NCBI GenBank assembly: GCA_022844165.1
Contig: JALHMH010000001.1
Location: 62,001-126,000 of the forward strand
DNA: 64,000 bases
Direction of reading: 5' to 3'
Source: Lysobacterales bacterium
GTDB taxonomy: Bacteria > Pseudomonadota > Gammaproteobacteria > Xanthomonadales > SZUA-5
The position numbers and the translations under genes were made by a program. The notes under the pieces are model-generated. The model was not told where the DNA came from. It did no database searches and saw nothing but the letters and a program-made list of their open reading frames with translations. This document shows positions 52,689-62,042 of the stretch, in pieces (the first letter of the stretch is position 1; each line of letters opens with the position of its first letter).

Positions 52689-53258
52689 TCAAGGCGTCAT
52701 TCGCGCCAACAAGCGTTCGAACTCGCCCATCGCGTGCGAATCGTCTTTGGCGGCCAGTAACGGCGCGACAGCGGTGCGGACGGCGTTGAGGTCGAGGCCG
52801 TCCGGGCCGTATCGACGCAAGACCATCTCGACATCGCGCCAGTCGATCGGGCGACCGGCGAAGATCTTCATCGTCAGCAAATCTTCGGCCGAACAGGTTC
52901 GCAACAAAACGCCTGGCGCGAATTCGAACGACGATGAACGGGCGATCATGTCCGCCTCGAAGGGCAACGCGGTGAGCGTGGCGTCGATACCGACACCAGC
53001 TGCCGTGCTGAGCAGCAGCACGCGATAGCGCTCGGCGAAAGCGCGCGCGTCGCCGCGCCGCGCCGGAAAGGCCGCGAGCAAGACGTCGATAACATGCGCT
53101 TCGTTGCCCAGACCGGTGAGCACGGCGACATCGACATCGCGCGTGACGCGAGGTTCGGCATGGCGTTGTGCGGCAAAGCCACCGATGAAGCAAAAACCGA
53201 TGCCGGCTTCTTCCAGCACTCGCTGCACCGCTATCGCCGCATCGATCAGGACGTTCAT
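52689..53258 (-). CDS. Nucleotidyltransferase-like protein (AbiEii/MNT type)
   Basis: A 189-residue protein with a nucleotidyltransferase-like start: CFIGGFAAQRHAEPRVTRDVDVAV, where the GG and the Asp pair in RDVDVAV match the family, and then SAEDLLTMKIFAGRPIDWRD. Such proteins act in toxin-antitoxin pairs. Its start overlaps the stop of the small partner gene (53255-53575) by ATGA, so the two form an operon. Confidence 0.8.
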   Translation of the reverse strand: MNVLIDAAIAVQRVLEEAGIGFCFIGGFAAQRHAEPRVTRDVDVAVLTGLGNEAHVIDVLLAAFPARRGDARAFAERYRVLLLSTAAGVGIDATLTALPFEADMIARSSSFEFAPGVLLRTCSAEDLLTMKIFAGRPIDWRDVEMVLRRYGPDGLDLNAVRTAVAPLLAAKDDSHAMGEFERLLARMTP

Positions 53259-53575
53259 CGCAGCTTGGCGAAAATGCGCTGCATTTCAACCAGGCCCGAG
53301 CTGTCCGACAGCGGCTTTAAGAACACGGCGGAGTCGATCATGCTGGACAGTTGCGCCATCGCCACCGGCAGCGGCGTGGAGCGCAGTTCCTCATCGCGTA
53401 TCGCTTCGAGGATCGGCGAGACCTCGCGCCAGGCGGTAACAAAGGTTTCGAGTTCTTTGGTCATTGGCTTAGCGATCCGTAACGCGGCGGCATACTCGTG
53501 TTTGATCGGACTTTGTTCCTCAAACGCCAGGTACTCGGCAACCGACATCGAAGGCTGAACTTCGGGCATCGGCAA
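53255..53575 (-). CDS. Partner of the nucleotidyltransferase, with Uma2-like start
   Basis: A 106-residue protein. Residues about 38-106 (MTKELETFVTAWREVSPIL) are helical and are probably the working partner of the nucleotidyltransferase. The first 28 residues (SVAEYLAFEEQSPIKHEY) look like the beginning of a Uma2 family nuclease (DUF820), suggesting a fusion with a fragment or a Uma2 remnant upstream. The real start may be the ATG at 53464. Confidence 0.6.
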   Translation of the reverse strand: MPMPEVQPSMSVAEYLAFEEQSPIKHEYAAALRIAKPMTKELETFVTAWREVSPILEAIRDEELRSTPLPVAMAQLSSMIDSAVFLKPLSDSSGLVEMQRIFAKLR

Positions 53576-53626
53576 ACCCTCTCTCGGACTGCGCCCGGAT
53601 GATAGCCAATACCCACGCGAGCGATC

Positions 53627-54025
53627 TCAAGCAAGCGCGCGAAGATCGACAGCATCCGCTGGAAACGACTTCAGCAGTTTCGCGTCTGCCGTAACCAATT
53701 TGACGCGTAGGCGCTTGGCGAGCGCGACGAACTCGCAATCGTAGGCGGAGTGTCCGCTTTGCGATGCAAGGTTCAGGACCTCAAAAGAATCTACGTCGTA
53801 CTCACGGTCCGCCAGTTGTTCTTCTGCTTCGCGCTGAATCTGAAACGCTTGTTCGAACGACAGCAAGTTCGTGCGTATGTGGAGCGCGTGGATGTTGCGG
53901 AACTCGCTGCGCCATAGATGCGGGACGATCCAATCCGAATCAGTGCTCAACAGTCTCTCGGCGCGTTCGGTGAAGTCGCCCGGAAGAAATAGACAGGCGA
54001 TGACGTTGGTATCGACGACGATCAT
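53627..54025 (-). CDS. PIN-domain toxin, VapC-like
   Basis: A 132-residue PIN nuclease with the four acidic residues: Asp5 (IVVDTNVIACLF), Glu41, Asp96 (SAYDCEFVALA) and Asp114 (VTADAKLL). It would cleave RNA. It overlaps the antitoxin gene by 4 bases on the same strand, the usual layout. Confidence 0.92.
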   Translation of the reverse strand: MIVVDTNVIACLFLPGDFTERAERLLSTDSDWIVPHLWRSEFRNIHALHIRTNLLSFEQAFQIQREAEEQLADREYDVDSFEVLNLASQSGHSAYDCEFVALAKRLRVKLVTADAKLLKSFPADAVDLRALA

Positions 54026-54267
54026 CGTCTGCCTTGGCGTTTAAACTTGTCGATGCGTTCCGCCGCGTACAGTTCCACCGGCAACGACTCTCGGAGCGCG
54101 CGCGCGCGCGCAATCCGGTCGGCCGCCGTCGGCTTTCGTGGCAACAACGCCGCTTCGAGCAAAGCGATTGCCTCACTATTCAAACTGCGGCGCTGTAATT
54201 CGGCCGTGGCCTTCAGGCGCTCGTACACATCGTCCGGTATGCCTTTCAGCGTCAACGTTGTGGGCAT
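54022..54267 (-). CDS. FitA/VapB-like ribbon-helix-helix antitoxin
   Basis: An 81-residue protein. TLTLKGIPDDVYERLKATAE and RRSLNSEAIALLEAALL are a typical ribbon-helix-helix of the FitA type; the rest binds the toxin. It lies before and overlaps the PIN toxin. It should bind its own promoter just upstream. Confidence 0.88.
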   Translation of the reverse strand: MPTTLTLKGIPDDVYERLKATAELQRRSLNSEAIALLEAALLPRKPTAADRIARARALRESLPVELYAAERIDKFKRQGRR

Positions 54268-54620
54268 GAATGACCTCGTTCATAATGGAACCATTATGGT
54301 TGCCTTGGTTTTAGGGATCAATCGGAGGTTGCGTATTCCACGCATGCCGGTCACCAAGCCATGCCGGTTGGGTGCAAAAGGTGTTTCACTGCCCTTTGAA
54401 TTACATCGTCGCGGCAATGTTCTTTTAGCTGTTTTGATCTCCTTTGTCTGGAACGTTTGAACGCCGTTCGCGCACAGCAAAATCGCGTAAGCATCGGCGG
54501 ACGGCTGTCCATGACCACAGTCTCGATTCCCGGTTTGCCTGTCGTTCCGTACGCCTGTGCCGCCATTTCTTCGACGTATGGTGGCATCTGGCAAACAGCG
54601 CGTACTTCAGCGAATACTTG
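54268..54620. other. Intergenic region, nothing clear
   Basis: About 350 bases, lower in GC than surroundings. It must hold the promoter of the toxin-antitoxin operon near 54270-54300. No tRNA, terminator or convincing gene was seen. Confidence 0.4.
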
Positions 54621-54953
54621 ATGCAACGATTGCTGAAGGAGATGGCTGTGCCCGGATTCATCGTGTTCATGTACAACGACGTCGTCACTCGAGAGTTGGC
54701 AAATGACGATCAAAGGTGGGGCGACTATCTCGCCCGGCTGAAGGCAACAGGACGCTTCGGCGGAGGTAGCTCAATCGGTCAAGGCTGGAAGTTCAAGAAG
54801 GGCTCGCGGCCATCGCCGTCCGAACTCGGCATTGATGGATTTATGCGTGTCGAAGCTAAGGACGAGGAAGAGGCGAGGGAGGTTCTACAAGGCAATCCGA
54901 ATGACGAAGCTGGCGGAACCGTTGAGATCCGAGTACTTTTAGAAGACGCATAG
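54621..54953 (+). CDS. YCII-related protein
   Basis: About 110 residues from ATG 54621 (an ATG at 54642 is equally possible). The sequence FIVFMYNDVVTRELANDDQR and WGDYLARLKATGRFGGGSSI matches the YCII-like small enzyme family (DGPF domain). The frame is open further upstream, but that part looks non-coding. Function unknown. Confidence 0.65.
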   Translation: MQRLLKEMAVPGFIVFMYNDVVTRELANDDQRWGDYLARLKATGRFGGGSSIGQGWKFKKGSRPSPSELGIDGFMRVEAKDEEEAREVLQGNPNDEAGGTVEIRVLLEDA

Positions 54954-55080
54954 CCCATTCTCGACTGGCCTCACGGGCGCAAAATGTGTGCATCACAACC
55001 TTTGATCCGTTTTGCGACCCTGGGCACCCAGATCGCCAGGTAGGCGAGATACCCTCAGGCAACCCGAAGCCTATCTGACA

Positions 55081-55644
55081 ATGACACCGACGTTTTTCGA
55101 AACTGCCGCAGATTTTCGTGTCTGGCTTGAGGCGAATCACGGCACCGCCGTCGAACTGATCGTAGGCTTCCGCAAAATCGGAACCGGACAACCCAGCATG
55201 ACATGGCCCGCGTCCGTCGACGAAGCTCTGTGCTTCGGCTGGATTGATGGCGTGCGCAAGCGGATTGACGACAGTTCGTACCAGGTTCGTTTCACCCCCC
55301 GAAAGAAGGGCTCGATCTGGAGCGTTGTCAACGTTCGGAAGGTTGAGGCCCTGCTCGCGAACGGTCGCATGTGTCCGTCCGGGATTGCGGCTTACGAAGC
55401 GAGAACAGAGCGCAAAACGGGGGTTTATGCGTTTGAAAGGCAGGCACCTGCCGAGCTGGAAGACTCAGAGTTGCGAGTCTTCACGCAAAACACTGGCGCT
55501 TGGAAATACTTCGAATCCTGCCCACCGAGCTACCGGAGAGTCATGCTTCATTGGGTGGTCAGTGCCCGACTGACCCAAACCCGAGCGCGCCGTTTGTCCC
55601 AGCTCATCGAGGCGTGTGCAGAGCAAAGACGCATTCTCAAGTAG
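55081..55644 (+). CDS. YdeI/OmpD-associated family protein
   Basis: A 187-residue protein. SMTWPASVDEALCFGWIDGV and RKRIDDSSYQVRFTPRKKGS, then WSVVNVRKVEALLANGRM are typical of the YdeI family described as bacteriocin-protection proteins. The start at 55081 matches the family. Confidence 0.88.
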   Translation: MTPTFFETAADFRVWLEANHGTAVELIVGFRKIGTGQPSMTWPASVDEALCFGWIDGVRKRIDDSSYQVRFTPRKKGSIWSVVNVRKVEALLANGRMCPSGIAAYEARTERKTGVYAFERQAPAELEDSELRVFTQNTGAWKYFESCPPSYRRVMLHWVVSARLTQTRARRLSQLIEACAEQRRILK

Positions 55645-55840
55645 CACGTTGAGGGCATGCGCTGACGGCTTTCGAATTGCGCCCCTGAGCGCTTGTATCA
55701 GCGCGGCTTGGATCATCGTCCGTACTCCGACAGATGGGCGCAACTTGCAGAGCGACCGGCAGGTCCTGGCCTCGCTTGCGAGGCGATACGCATCGCATTC
55801 ATGCAGAATGCAGAGCCTACCTGCGCCAGGCCGCCGAACG

Positions 55841-56239
55841 ATGACATTACCGATCACTGCACTCTACTCCGGCCTATGCGGCATCCTTGTACTGGTGCTT
55901 GCGTATCGTGTCGTGGCGATGCGGCGGCGATTGCGCGTTGGCATTGGCGATGGCAACAACAGCGACTTGGCACGCCGAATTCGCATTCATGCCAATGCCA
56001 TCGAACACATCCCACTGGTGTTGATATTGCTTGCCTTGGCGGAGGGTCTGGCGGTCCCTGCACTCGTGCTGCACGTGTGTGGCGGCATTCTTGTGCTGGC
56101 GCGTGTGATGCACGCAGTCGGCATGACGCACTCGGCTGGCCATAGCCCGGGCCGATTCTGGGGCGTTTTGTTCACCTGGCTTGTGCTGGTGACTCTGGCA
56201 CTGTCGAATATCGTCTTTGCGTTGTTGCGAGGTCTGTGA
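55841..56239 (+). CDS. MAPEG family membrane protein
   Basis: A 132-residue protein with four membrane helices. RRIRIHANAIEHIPLVLIL and HAVGMTHSAGHSPGRFWGVL are typical of bacterial MAPEG proteins (glutathione-linked family). The stop shares a base with the start of the next gene. About 195 bases before it hold no clear gene. Confidence 0.88.
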   Translation: MTLPITALYSGLCGILVLVLAYRVVAMRRRLRVGIGDGNNSDLARRIRIHANAIEHIPLVLILLALAEGLAVPALVLHVCGGILVLARVMHAVGMTHSAGHSPGRFWGVLFTWLVLVTLALSNIVFALLRGL

Positions 56240-56685
56240 TGCGAACTGCCATTTCGTTGTGCTTGTTGCTGCTCTTGACGGCATGTTCTGGCGCGCCGAA
56301 GCGGGTCATCGGGCCGCCTCTGATCAGCGTGCAGGAGGTCGAACAACGCGGCGATCGATTTGTGGCGCGCGTACGAATCGACAGCCCTTCGAGCGACCCG
56401 ATCACGGTGACGCAGTTCGATTTTGAGTTCAGGCCCGGCGGCAGCGCGGGCGTGCGCGGCAGCCAGTCCTTGAATCTGACCCTGCCACCCGTCGCGGGCG
56501 ATGTCGTCGTCATTGATCTGGCTGCTGTTAACGAACTGCCCGACTTAGCCGCACTTTCGGGGGGAGACTCCATGCGCTACGTGTTAGAAGGCGAACTTAC
56601 GGTCGACCGGTTGCGCCGTAAGTTCCCGGTGAAATACCAAGGCCGACTTCGCCCAACACCGGGCAAACCTGGTTCTTATCGCTGA
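56239..56685 (+). CDS. Small lipoprotein, LEA14-like fold possible
   Basis: A 148-residue lipoprotein: signal and lipobox LCLLLLLTACSG. The rest is beta-rich (RFVARVRIDSPSSDPITVTQ) and resembles late embryogenesis abundant type domains in layout. It is coupled to the MAPEG gene. Confidence 0.75.
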   Translation: MRTAISLCLLLLLTACSGAPKRVIGPPLISVQEVEQRGDRFVARVRIDSPSSDPITVTQFDFEFRPGGSAGVRGSQSLNLTLPPVAGDVVVIDLAAVNELPDLAALSGGDSMRYVLEGELTVDRLRRKFPVKYQGRLRPTPGKPGSYR

Positions 56686-56715
56686 TCGTCAACGCCTGAC
56701 TTTGAGGAATCCCAA

Positions 56716-58509
56716 ATGAAATACACTGCTCCATTAGCCGATATGCGCTTTGCGCTTTACGATGTGCTGAATGCGCCTGCCGTCTGGAACAGCCTTCCTG
56801 GCGGCGAAGATCACACGCGGGATCTGGTCGATGCGGTGTTGGATGAGGGCGCAAAATTTTGCGAACAGGTGCTGATCGAAACGAATCAAATCGGCGACGA
56901 AGAAGGCTGCCATTTCGACAAGGACAGCAAAGCCGTTACCACACCCCAGGCATTTAGGGATGCGTACAACCGATTCGTCGAAGGTGGCTGGACGGGTCTT
57001 TGTGGCGATCCAAAGTATGGCGGGCAAGGCATGCCCGAAAGCGTCGGCTATGTTTTTAAGGAAATGATCGAGTCGTGCAATGTCGCGTGGGGTACCTATC
57101 CCTTGTTGTCGGCTGGCGCCGTTGATGCGCTGGTGCACCATGGCGAAGAGTGGCAACGCGAGATTTTCATTCCGCGCATCTTGTCGGGCGAATGGACCGG
57201 AACCATGTGTCTGACCGAACCGCATTGCGGCTCCGATCTGGGATTGCTGCGCACGCGTGCCGAACCGCTGGGCGCCGATGCGTATGCGATCAGTGGCACC
57301 AAGATCTTTATCACCGCTGGCGAGCACGATATGAGCCAGAACATCGTGCATCTGGTTTTGGCGCGGCTTCCCGACGCGCCCGCGGGCACCAAGGGCATCA
57401 GCATGTTCATCGTGCCCAAGTTCAAGGTCGAACGCGACGGCTCCGTGGGCGAACGTAACAGCGTTGCCGCAGGCAATATCGAGCATAAGATGGGACTCAA
57501 AGGCTCGGCGACCTGCGTGATGAATTTCGACGGCGCCGTGGGTTACCTGATTGGCCAGCCCAATCGCGGCTTGAACGCGATGTTTACCATGATGAATACC
57601 GCGCGGCTGGGTGTTGGTGTGCAAGGGCTGGGACTGATCGAAGTGTCGCATCAGAATGCGCTGGCGTATGCCAAAGACCGCTTGCAGATGCGCTCCCTGT
57701 CGGGCGCTAAACGGCCCGACAAGCCGGCCGATCCGATCATCGTGCACCCCGATGTGCGGCGTATGTTGATGACTCAGAAAGCCATCGCCGAGGCCGGTCG
57801 GGCGCTGTGTTTCTATTCGGCGCTACAGGTCGATCTGGTTGCCAGGGCCGAAGATGCGCAAGCGCGTAAACGCGCCGACGATGTGCTGTCGTTCTTGACC
57901 CCGATCAGTAAAGCCATGCTGACCGAGCTGGCCATCGAGTGCACAAGTCACGGCATCCAGGTGCTTGGCGGACATGGTTATGTGCGCGAGTGGGGGCTCG
58001 AGCAATTGATGCGCGATGCGCGCATCACCACCATCTACGAAGGCACAACGCAAATCCAGGCGCTGGATTTGCTCGGCCGAAAAATCATGGGGCAACAGGC
58101 GGCGGGTCTGCGCCACTTCCTGGCCGATGTCTCAGCGTTCTGTGCAACTCACCATGACCACCCGCAAGCGGGCACCTATGTGCGCCGTGTCGGCGAATTG
58201 GCCAGCGAGTGGGAGGCACTGACCCAGGAAATCGGCAAGCGGGCAGCACAAAACGCGGACGAAATCGGCGCCGCAGCTGTCGACTACTTGTACTACTCAG
58301 GCTACGTGACATTTGCATACTTCATGGCGCTCGAGGCCGAAGCCGTCGCACGGCCGAGCTTTGCGGGCACGGCGGAATTCCGCGATGCAAAATTGGCGAC
58401 GGTGCGTTTTTACTTCGAACGCATTCTGCCGCGGACCTTGTTGCACGCAGCCGGTGTTCGTGCCAGCGCGGAATCGCTCACCAGCGGCGTTGAAGCTGCG
58501 CTGGCCTGA
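56716..58509 (+). CDS. Acyl-CoA dehydrogenase with C-terminal extension
   Basis: A 597-residue protein of the acyl-CoA dehydrogenase family: TGTMCLTEPHCGSDLGLLRT, KIFITAGEHD, QVLGGHGYVREWGLEQLMRD and YEGTTQIQALDLLGRK. The extra C-terminal helical domain and the N-terminal segment are typical of the long branch of these beta-oxidation flavoproteins. Substrate chain length is unknown. Confidence 0.95.
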   Translation: MKYTAPLADMRFALYDVLNAPAVWNSLPGGEDHTRDLVDAVLDEGAKFCEQVLIETNQIGDEEGCHFDKDSKAVTTPQAFRDAYNRFVEGGWTGLCGDPKYGGQGMPESVGYVFKEMIESCNVAWGTYPLLSAGAVDALVHHGEEWQREIFIPRILSGEWTGTMCLTEPHCGSDLGLLRTRAEPLGADAYAISGTKIFITAGEHDMSQNIVHLVLARLPDAPAGTKGISMFIVPKFKVERDGSVGERNSVAAGNIEHKMGLKGSATCVMNFDGAVGYLIGQPNRGLNAMFTMMNTARLGVGVQGLGLIEVSHQNALAYAKDRLQMRSLSGAKRPDKPADPIIVHPDVRRMLMTQKAIAEAGRALCFYSALQVDLVARAEDAQARKRADDVLSFLTPISKAMLTELAIECTSHGIQVLGGHGYVREWGLEQLMRDARITTIYEGTTQIQALDLLGRKIMGQQAAGLRHFLADVSAFCATHHDHPQAGTYVRRVGELASEWEALTQEIGKRAAQNADEIGAAAVDYLYYSGYVTFAYFMALEAEAVARPSFAGTAEFRDAKLATVRFYFERILPRTLLHAAGVRASAESLTSGVEAALA

Positions 58510-58513
58510 ACTT

Positions 58514-59458
58514 GTGCCATTCGCACTGCTCTGCAGACCAGGATTCGAATCCGATCTGATCGCCGAGCTGGGCGCAGCGTCCAGCCCGCAACCCGGGCTG
58601 GTGTTGTGCGAACACTTGCCGCCGTTTCGCGATCTTGTCTTCGCACGCGATGCAATGGAAATCTCGCGCGAGTTGCCGTCGTTGGATGCCCGGGATCGCG
58701 TCACGCCGATTCGTGGCGCACTCGCAGCACTGGCGCCACTCGCATCGGTCGTCGTACTGCATCCTGATGCCGACAGCACGCGACCGCTGGCGCCGTTGGC
58801 AAAGGCCTTGCAGACGCGTCTGCAAGACTTGCAACAACCCGCCGGTGCACGCGGCGTGGTTTGGCTCACAGCGAGCACCTCGGCACTGGTTGGAATTGCG
58901 CGCGGTGGCGTTTTCCCTGGCGGCATACCGCGCTTGAAGTTTCCGCCCGCAGCGCCGTCGCGTTCGACGCTCAAACTCGACGAAGCTATCCACGTGTTGC
59001 TCTCAGTTCAAGACCGCGAACGGCTGTTCAGACCGGGCATGACCGCCGTCGACCTGGGTGCGGCCCCGGGCGGATGGACTTTTCAGTTGGTACAACGTGG
59101 GCTAAACGTGGTCGCTGTCGACAACGGGCGAATCGATGCGCGCCTGTTAGCGAGCGGAAAAGTGGAGCACCGGCGCGAGGATGGTTTTCGCTTTCGAGCG
59201 AAGAAGCCCGTGGATTGGCTGGTGTGCGATATGGTCGAACAACCCTCGCGTGTCGTCGCGCTGATGGTCGAGTGGCTGAGCCAGGGACGCTGTCGGGGCG
59301 CGATTTTTAACCTGAAACTGCCAATGAAGAAGCGTCACGCTGCCTGGATCGAGGCGCGCAAAGAACTGCTGACGCTCAGCAAACGCGGCATGCGGATAAC
59401 GGCGAAGCAGTTGTATCACGATCGCGAAGAAATTACGGTCGCCGTACTGCCGCGATAA
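58514..59458 (+). CDS. rlmM: 23S rRNA (cytidine2498-2'-O)-methyltransferase
   Basis: A 314-residue protein. The methyltransferase has GMTAVDLGAAPGGWTFQLVQ, then VDWLVCDMVEQPSRV and NLKLPMKKRHAAW, matching RlmM; the N-terminal part is the ferredoxin-like/THUMP region. The family is usually about 350-370 residues. I chose GTG at 58514 since family proteins begin at LLCRPGFE; an earlier TTG overlapping the previous gene is possible. Confidence 0.9.
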   Translation: MPFALLCRPGFESDLIAELGAASSPQPGLVLCEHLPPFRDLVFARDAMEISRELPSLDARDRVTPIRGALAALAPLASVVVLHPDADSTRPLAPLAKALQTRLQDLQQPAGARGVVWLTASTSALVGIARGGVFPGGIPRLKFPPAAPSRSTLKLDEAIHVLLSVQDRERLFRPGMTAVDLGAAPGGWTFQLVQRGLNVVAVDNGRIDARLLASGKVEHRREDGFRFRAKKPVDWLVCDMVEQPSRVVALMVEWLSQGRCRGAIFNLKLPMKKRHAAWIEARKELLTLSKRGMRITAKQLYHDREEITVAVLPR

Positions 59459-59539
59459 GCTTGAAGAGCTGGATACTTAAGAAGCTGGACCGATGCCACC
59501 AATGTCGTTTGGTTCGGCCGTGCCCTGAGGGCTTCCGCA

Positions 59540-61804
59540 TCAAAACCGCCAGCGTAAATCCGCGCCGAACTGTCGGGCCTCGCCACGATTGTCTTGAAGA
59601 AGCCCGAGGAAGTTGATCAAGTCGAAGCGAATGTGGCTGTAAGACTCGTCTGTCAGATTCTTAACCCACACCGCCGCGGTCCATGGTCCATGTTCGTAAG
59701 CCACTCTGGCATTCAATAGACCAAAGCCTTCCTGGCTGGCGAAATCGTTCTGATTTTGGTCGGAATAGAACTTGGACTGGTAATTGCCATTCAATTGCAG
59801 CAGCCACTCGCCTGGGCCCGATGGAACACGATAGTCGACGTGCGCATTGGCATTCCATTCGGACGTCAACGGCAGACGATTGCCGCGCACGGTTCTGCCT
59901 TGCGCGTCGACGAAGGCATCCAGCGCCGCTTTCGGCAACCAGCCGATGCCGAATCGCAGATCGAGCGTGCTGGCGGCCTGCCACAGCACTTCGATTTCCG
60001 CCCCATGGATTCGCGATTGACCCACATTGTCGAGCAATTGCAGCGGCGGTGCGCCTGGGCGTACGGACGGCGTATTCATGAAGACTTGCTGGTCCTGATA
60101 GTCATAAACGAAAGCCGCGGCTTGCACGCGAGCCCGGCGGTCATGGGTGTACCACAATCCGCCGACTTCAAAAGCGTTGAGCGTTTCGCTGCCATACTCG
60201 TTGCGCTCGGCTTCTTCGGCCGAAAACGCGATAGCGCCGTTGTAGCCGCCACTCTTGAATCCCCGCGACAAGCTGGCCCAGGCACGGGTGCGATCGGAAA
60301 CGGCGTGGTGCAGGGCGAATTTTCCGGACACATTGTGATCGCCGACTTCGCCATTGAAGTCCCATGCCGGGATGGTGGTGCCAATCTGGTCGTTCACTGC
60401 CGTTGCGATGTTCACCCGCCCGAGCGCCCGCCAGTCGACGCTCTCCCGCGTGTAACGCAGCCCGGCGCTGACTGTTGTGCGCTCGTCGAGCGCAACATCG
60501 AGATTCGCAAAACCGGCCTGCGAACGCGTGTCGATTCGATTGTCGTAATCGAACCGTGCGGCGCTACCGAACAGCGCGGGGTCCGCACGGAAGTCGCGAA
60601 AAAGATCGATAAAGAAATCCTGCGTCAGCGGCTCTGCCAGGTAATACGCGCCCACGATCCAGTATGCCGGCCCGCTTTCGTGGTGATATCGGAGCTCTTG
60701 CGTCCACAGATCGCCCGCCACCTGCAACGAACCCTCGACGCGCCGAGCCGGGCTGGCGTCGGCGTTGTAGTGGTGCAGTCGCTCCAGCGCGTTGAAGCCA
60801 GTGACCGAAACCAGATAGCTACGATCGCTGAGCGGCCAGGTCAAACTCAGATTCGCGCCGCCACTTTCGCGGCGGTGTGGAAACCCGGCGAAGTCATTGC
60901 TGTTGGCGGACACGTCCTGAAAATGATTGGTGCCGACATTGAAGCCGAACAGATCCGTGCACGCTGTGGTGCCTGCCTGAGCTGGGGTACACAATTGCGG
61001 TGGCGCTCCGTCGACGCCGAGCGTCCGGATAACACCGATGTGGCGTACGGGTTTGGAAACGCCCTCCCATTGTTCGCCATGCGCCTTGAAATAAACCTCT
61101 ACCTCGTCGCGTTCCAGCAGCAACGACAAACGCGCTTCGGTTTGCCGCATGCCGGGTTCCGGCGCGAGCGGAAACAGGTTGTTGACGGTGTAGTCGTAGC
61201 GCCGCTGATCGAAGGCGGCACGCAACGCAAGGCCCTCAGACAAGGGCAAATTCAGAGCGCCACCAAGCCGATACGCATGATCGCTGCCAAGGCCCGCATC
61301 GACATAGCCCTCGCGATCCATCGCTGGGCGACGCGTCGTCACTAAAATGGCGCCCGCGGTCGTGTTTCGCCCAAACAGAGTACCTTGCGGACCACGCAAG
61401 ACTTCGACGGATTCGACATCATACAAATTGACCAGATGACGATTCCCGGTTCCGCCACCGACGCCGTCGACATAGATACCAACCGGCGAGGTCGTAGAGG
61501 TGTTGTAGTCCAGATTGCCGACGCCGCGAATGGTGATCGCCGGCGCCGTTCCTTCGGCCGTATTCTGAGTGACCTTGACATTCGCCGCCTGACCGCCCAA
61601 CTGCGATGTGTCTTTGATGCCTTGATCGTCCAGGGCCAGACCGTCGATCCATTGCATCGACAACGGCACCTCATCGAGCGACTGCGTACGCTTCTGCGCA
61701 CGAACTTCCACCGCGTCCAACGCCACGCTGGCGTCCGCGGAAGTGGCTTGCGGCGCCCATACCACGATGGCAGCTGCGCAAAACGGTGCCCGATAGGAAG
61801 TCAT
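59540..61804 (-). CDS. TonB-dependent outer membrane receptor
   Basis: A 754-residue receptor with a signal peptide (PFCAAAIVVWAPQATSADAS), a TonB box-like start, a plug domain (ITIRGVGNLDYNTSTTSPVG, VEVLRGPQGTLFGRNTTAGA) and a beta barrel ending in LRWRF. The family takes up iron chelates, cobalamin or other large molecules; the substrate is unclear. It faces away from the kinase gene that follows. Confidence 0.95.
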   Translation of the reverse strand: MTSYRAPFCAAAIVVWAPQATSADASVALDAVEVRAQKRTQSLDEVPLSMQWIDGLALDDQGIKDTSQLGGQAANVKVTQNTAEGTAPAITIRGVGNLDYNTSTTSPVGIYVDGVGGGTGNRHLVNLYDVESVEVLRGPQGTLFGRNTTAGAILVTTRRPAMDREGYVDAGLGSDHAYRLGGALNLPLSEGLALRAAFDQRRYDYTVNNLFPLAPEPGMRQTEARLSLLLERDEVEVYFKAHGEQWEGVSKPVRHIGVIRTLGVDGAPPQLCTPAQAGTTACTDLFGFNVGTNHFQDVSANSNDFAGFPHRRESGGANLSLTWPLSDRSYLVSVTGFNALERLHHYNADASPARRVEGSLQVAGDLWTQELRYHHESGPAYWIVGAYYLAEPLTQDFFIDLFRDFRADPALFGSAARFDYDNRIDTRSQAGFANLDVALDERTTVSAGLRYTRESVDWRALGRVNIATAVNDQIGTTIPAWDFNGEVGDHNVSGKFALHHAVSDRTRAWASLSRGFKSGGYNGAIAFSAEEAERNEYGSETLNAFEVGGLWYTHDRRARVQAAAFVYDYQDQQVFMNTPSVRPGAPPLQLLDNVGQSRIHGAEIEVLWQAASTLDLRFGIGWLPKAALDAFVDAQGRTVRGNRLPLTSEWNANAHVDYRVPSGPGEWLLQLNGNYQSKFYSDQNQNDFASQEGFGLLNARVAYEHGPWTAAVWVKNLTDESYSHIRFDLINFLGLLQDNRGEARQFGADLRWRF

Positions 61805-62042
61805 TCGTAGTGACGATCAGCAAAGCAGGGCGAAGCATGCCATGGCAAGTTCGCATCGCGCGCCGCCGTGATCACTTGTTACCAAATGTCTCGCTACGCG
61901 GCCAGACCGATCAATCGTTCCGAGACCGAAACGCCGCCACTTTCTCTCGTGATCCGAAGCAGTGGAGGGTAGCGACGCCCAAAAAGGTGCGGGCGCACTC
62001 GGGTTGCGTACAATCTGCGCCCAGGTTGTCGGGAGGAAGTAC
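61805..62042. promoter_or_regulatory. Divergent region between receptor and kinase genes
   Basis: About 240 bases between divergent genes, expected to hold both promoters. GGGAGGAAG lies just before the kinase GTG. No clear operator was seen. Confidence 0.4.

Noticed and set aside
59756..61345. Open frame of 529 codons on the plus strand opposite the TonB-dependent receptor
   Set aside because: The minus strand encodes clear plug and barrel motifs; the plus reading is composition-driven.
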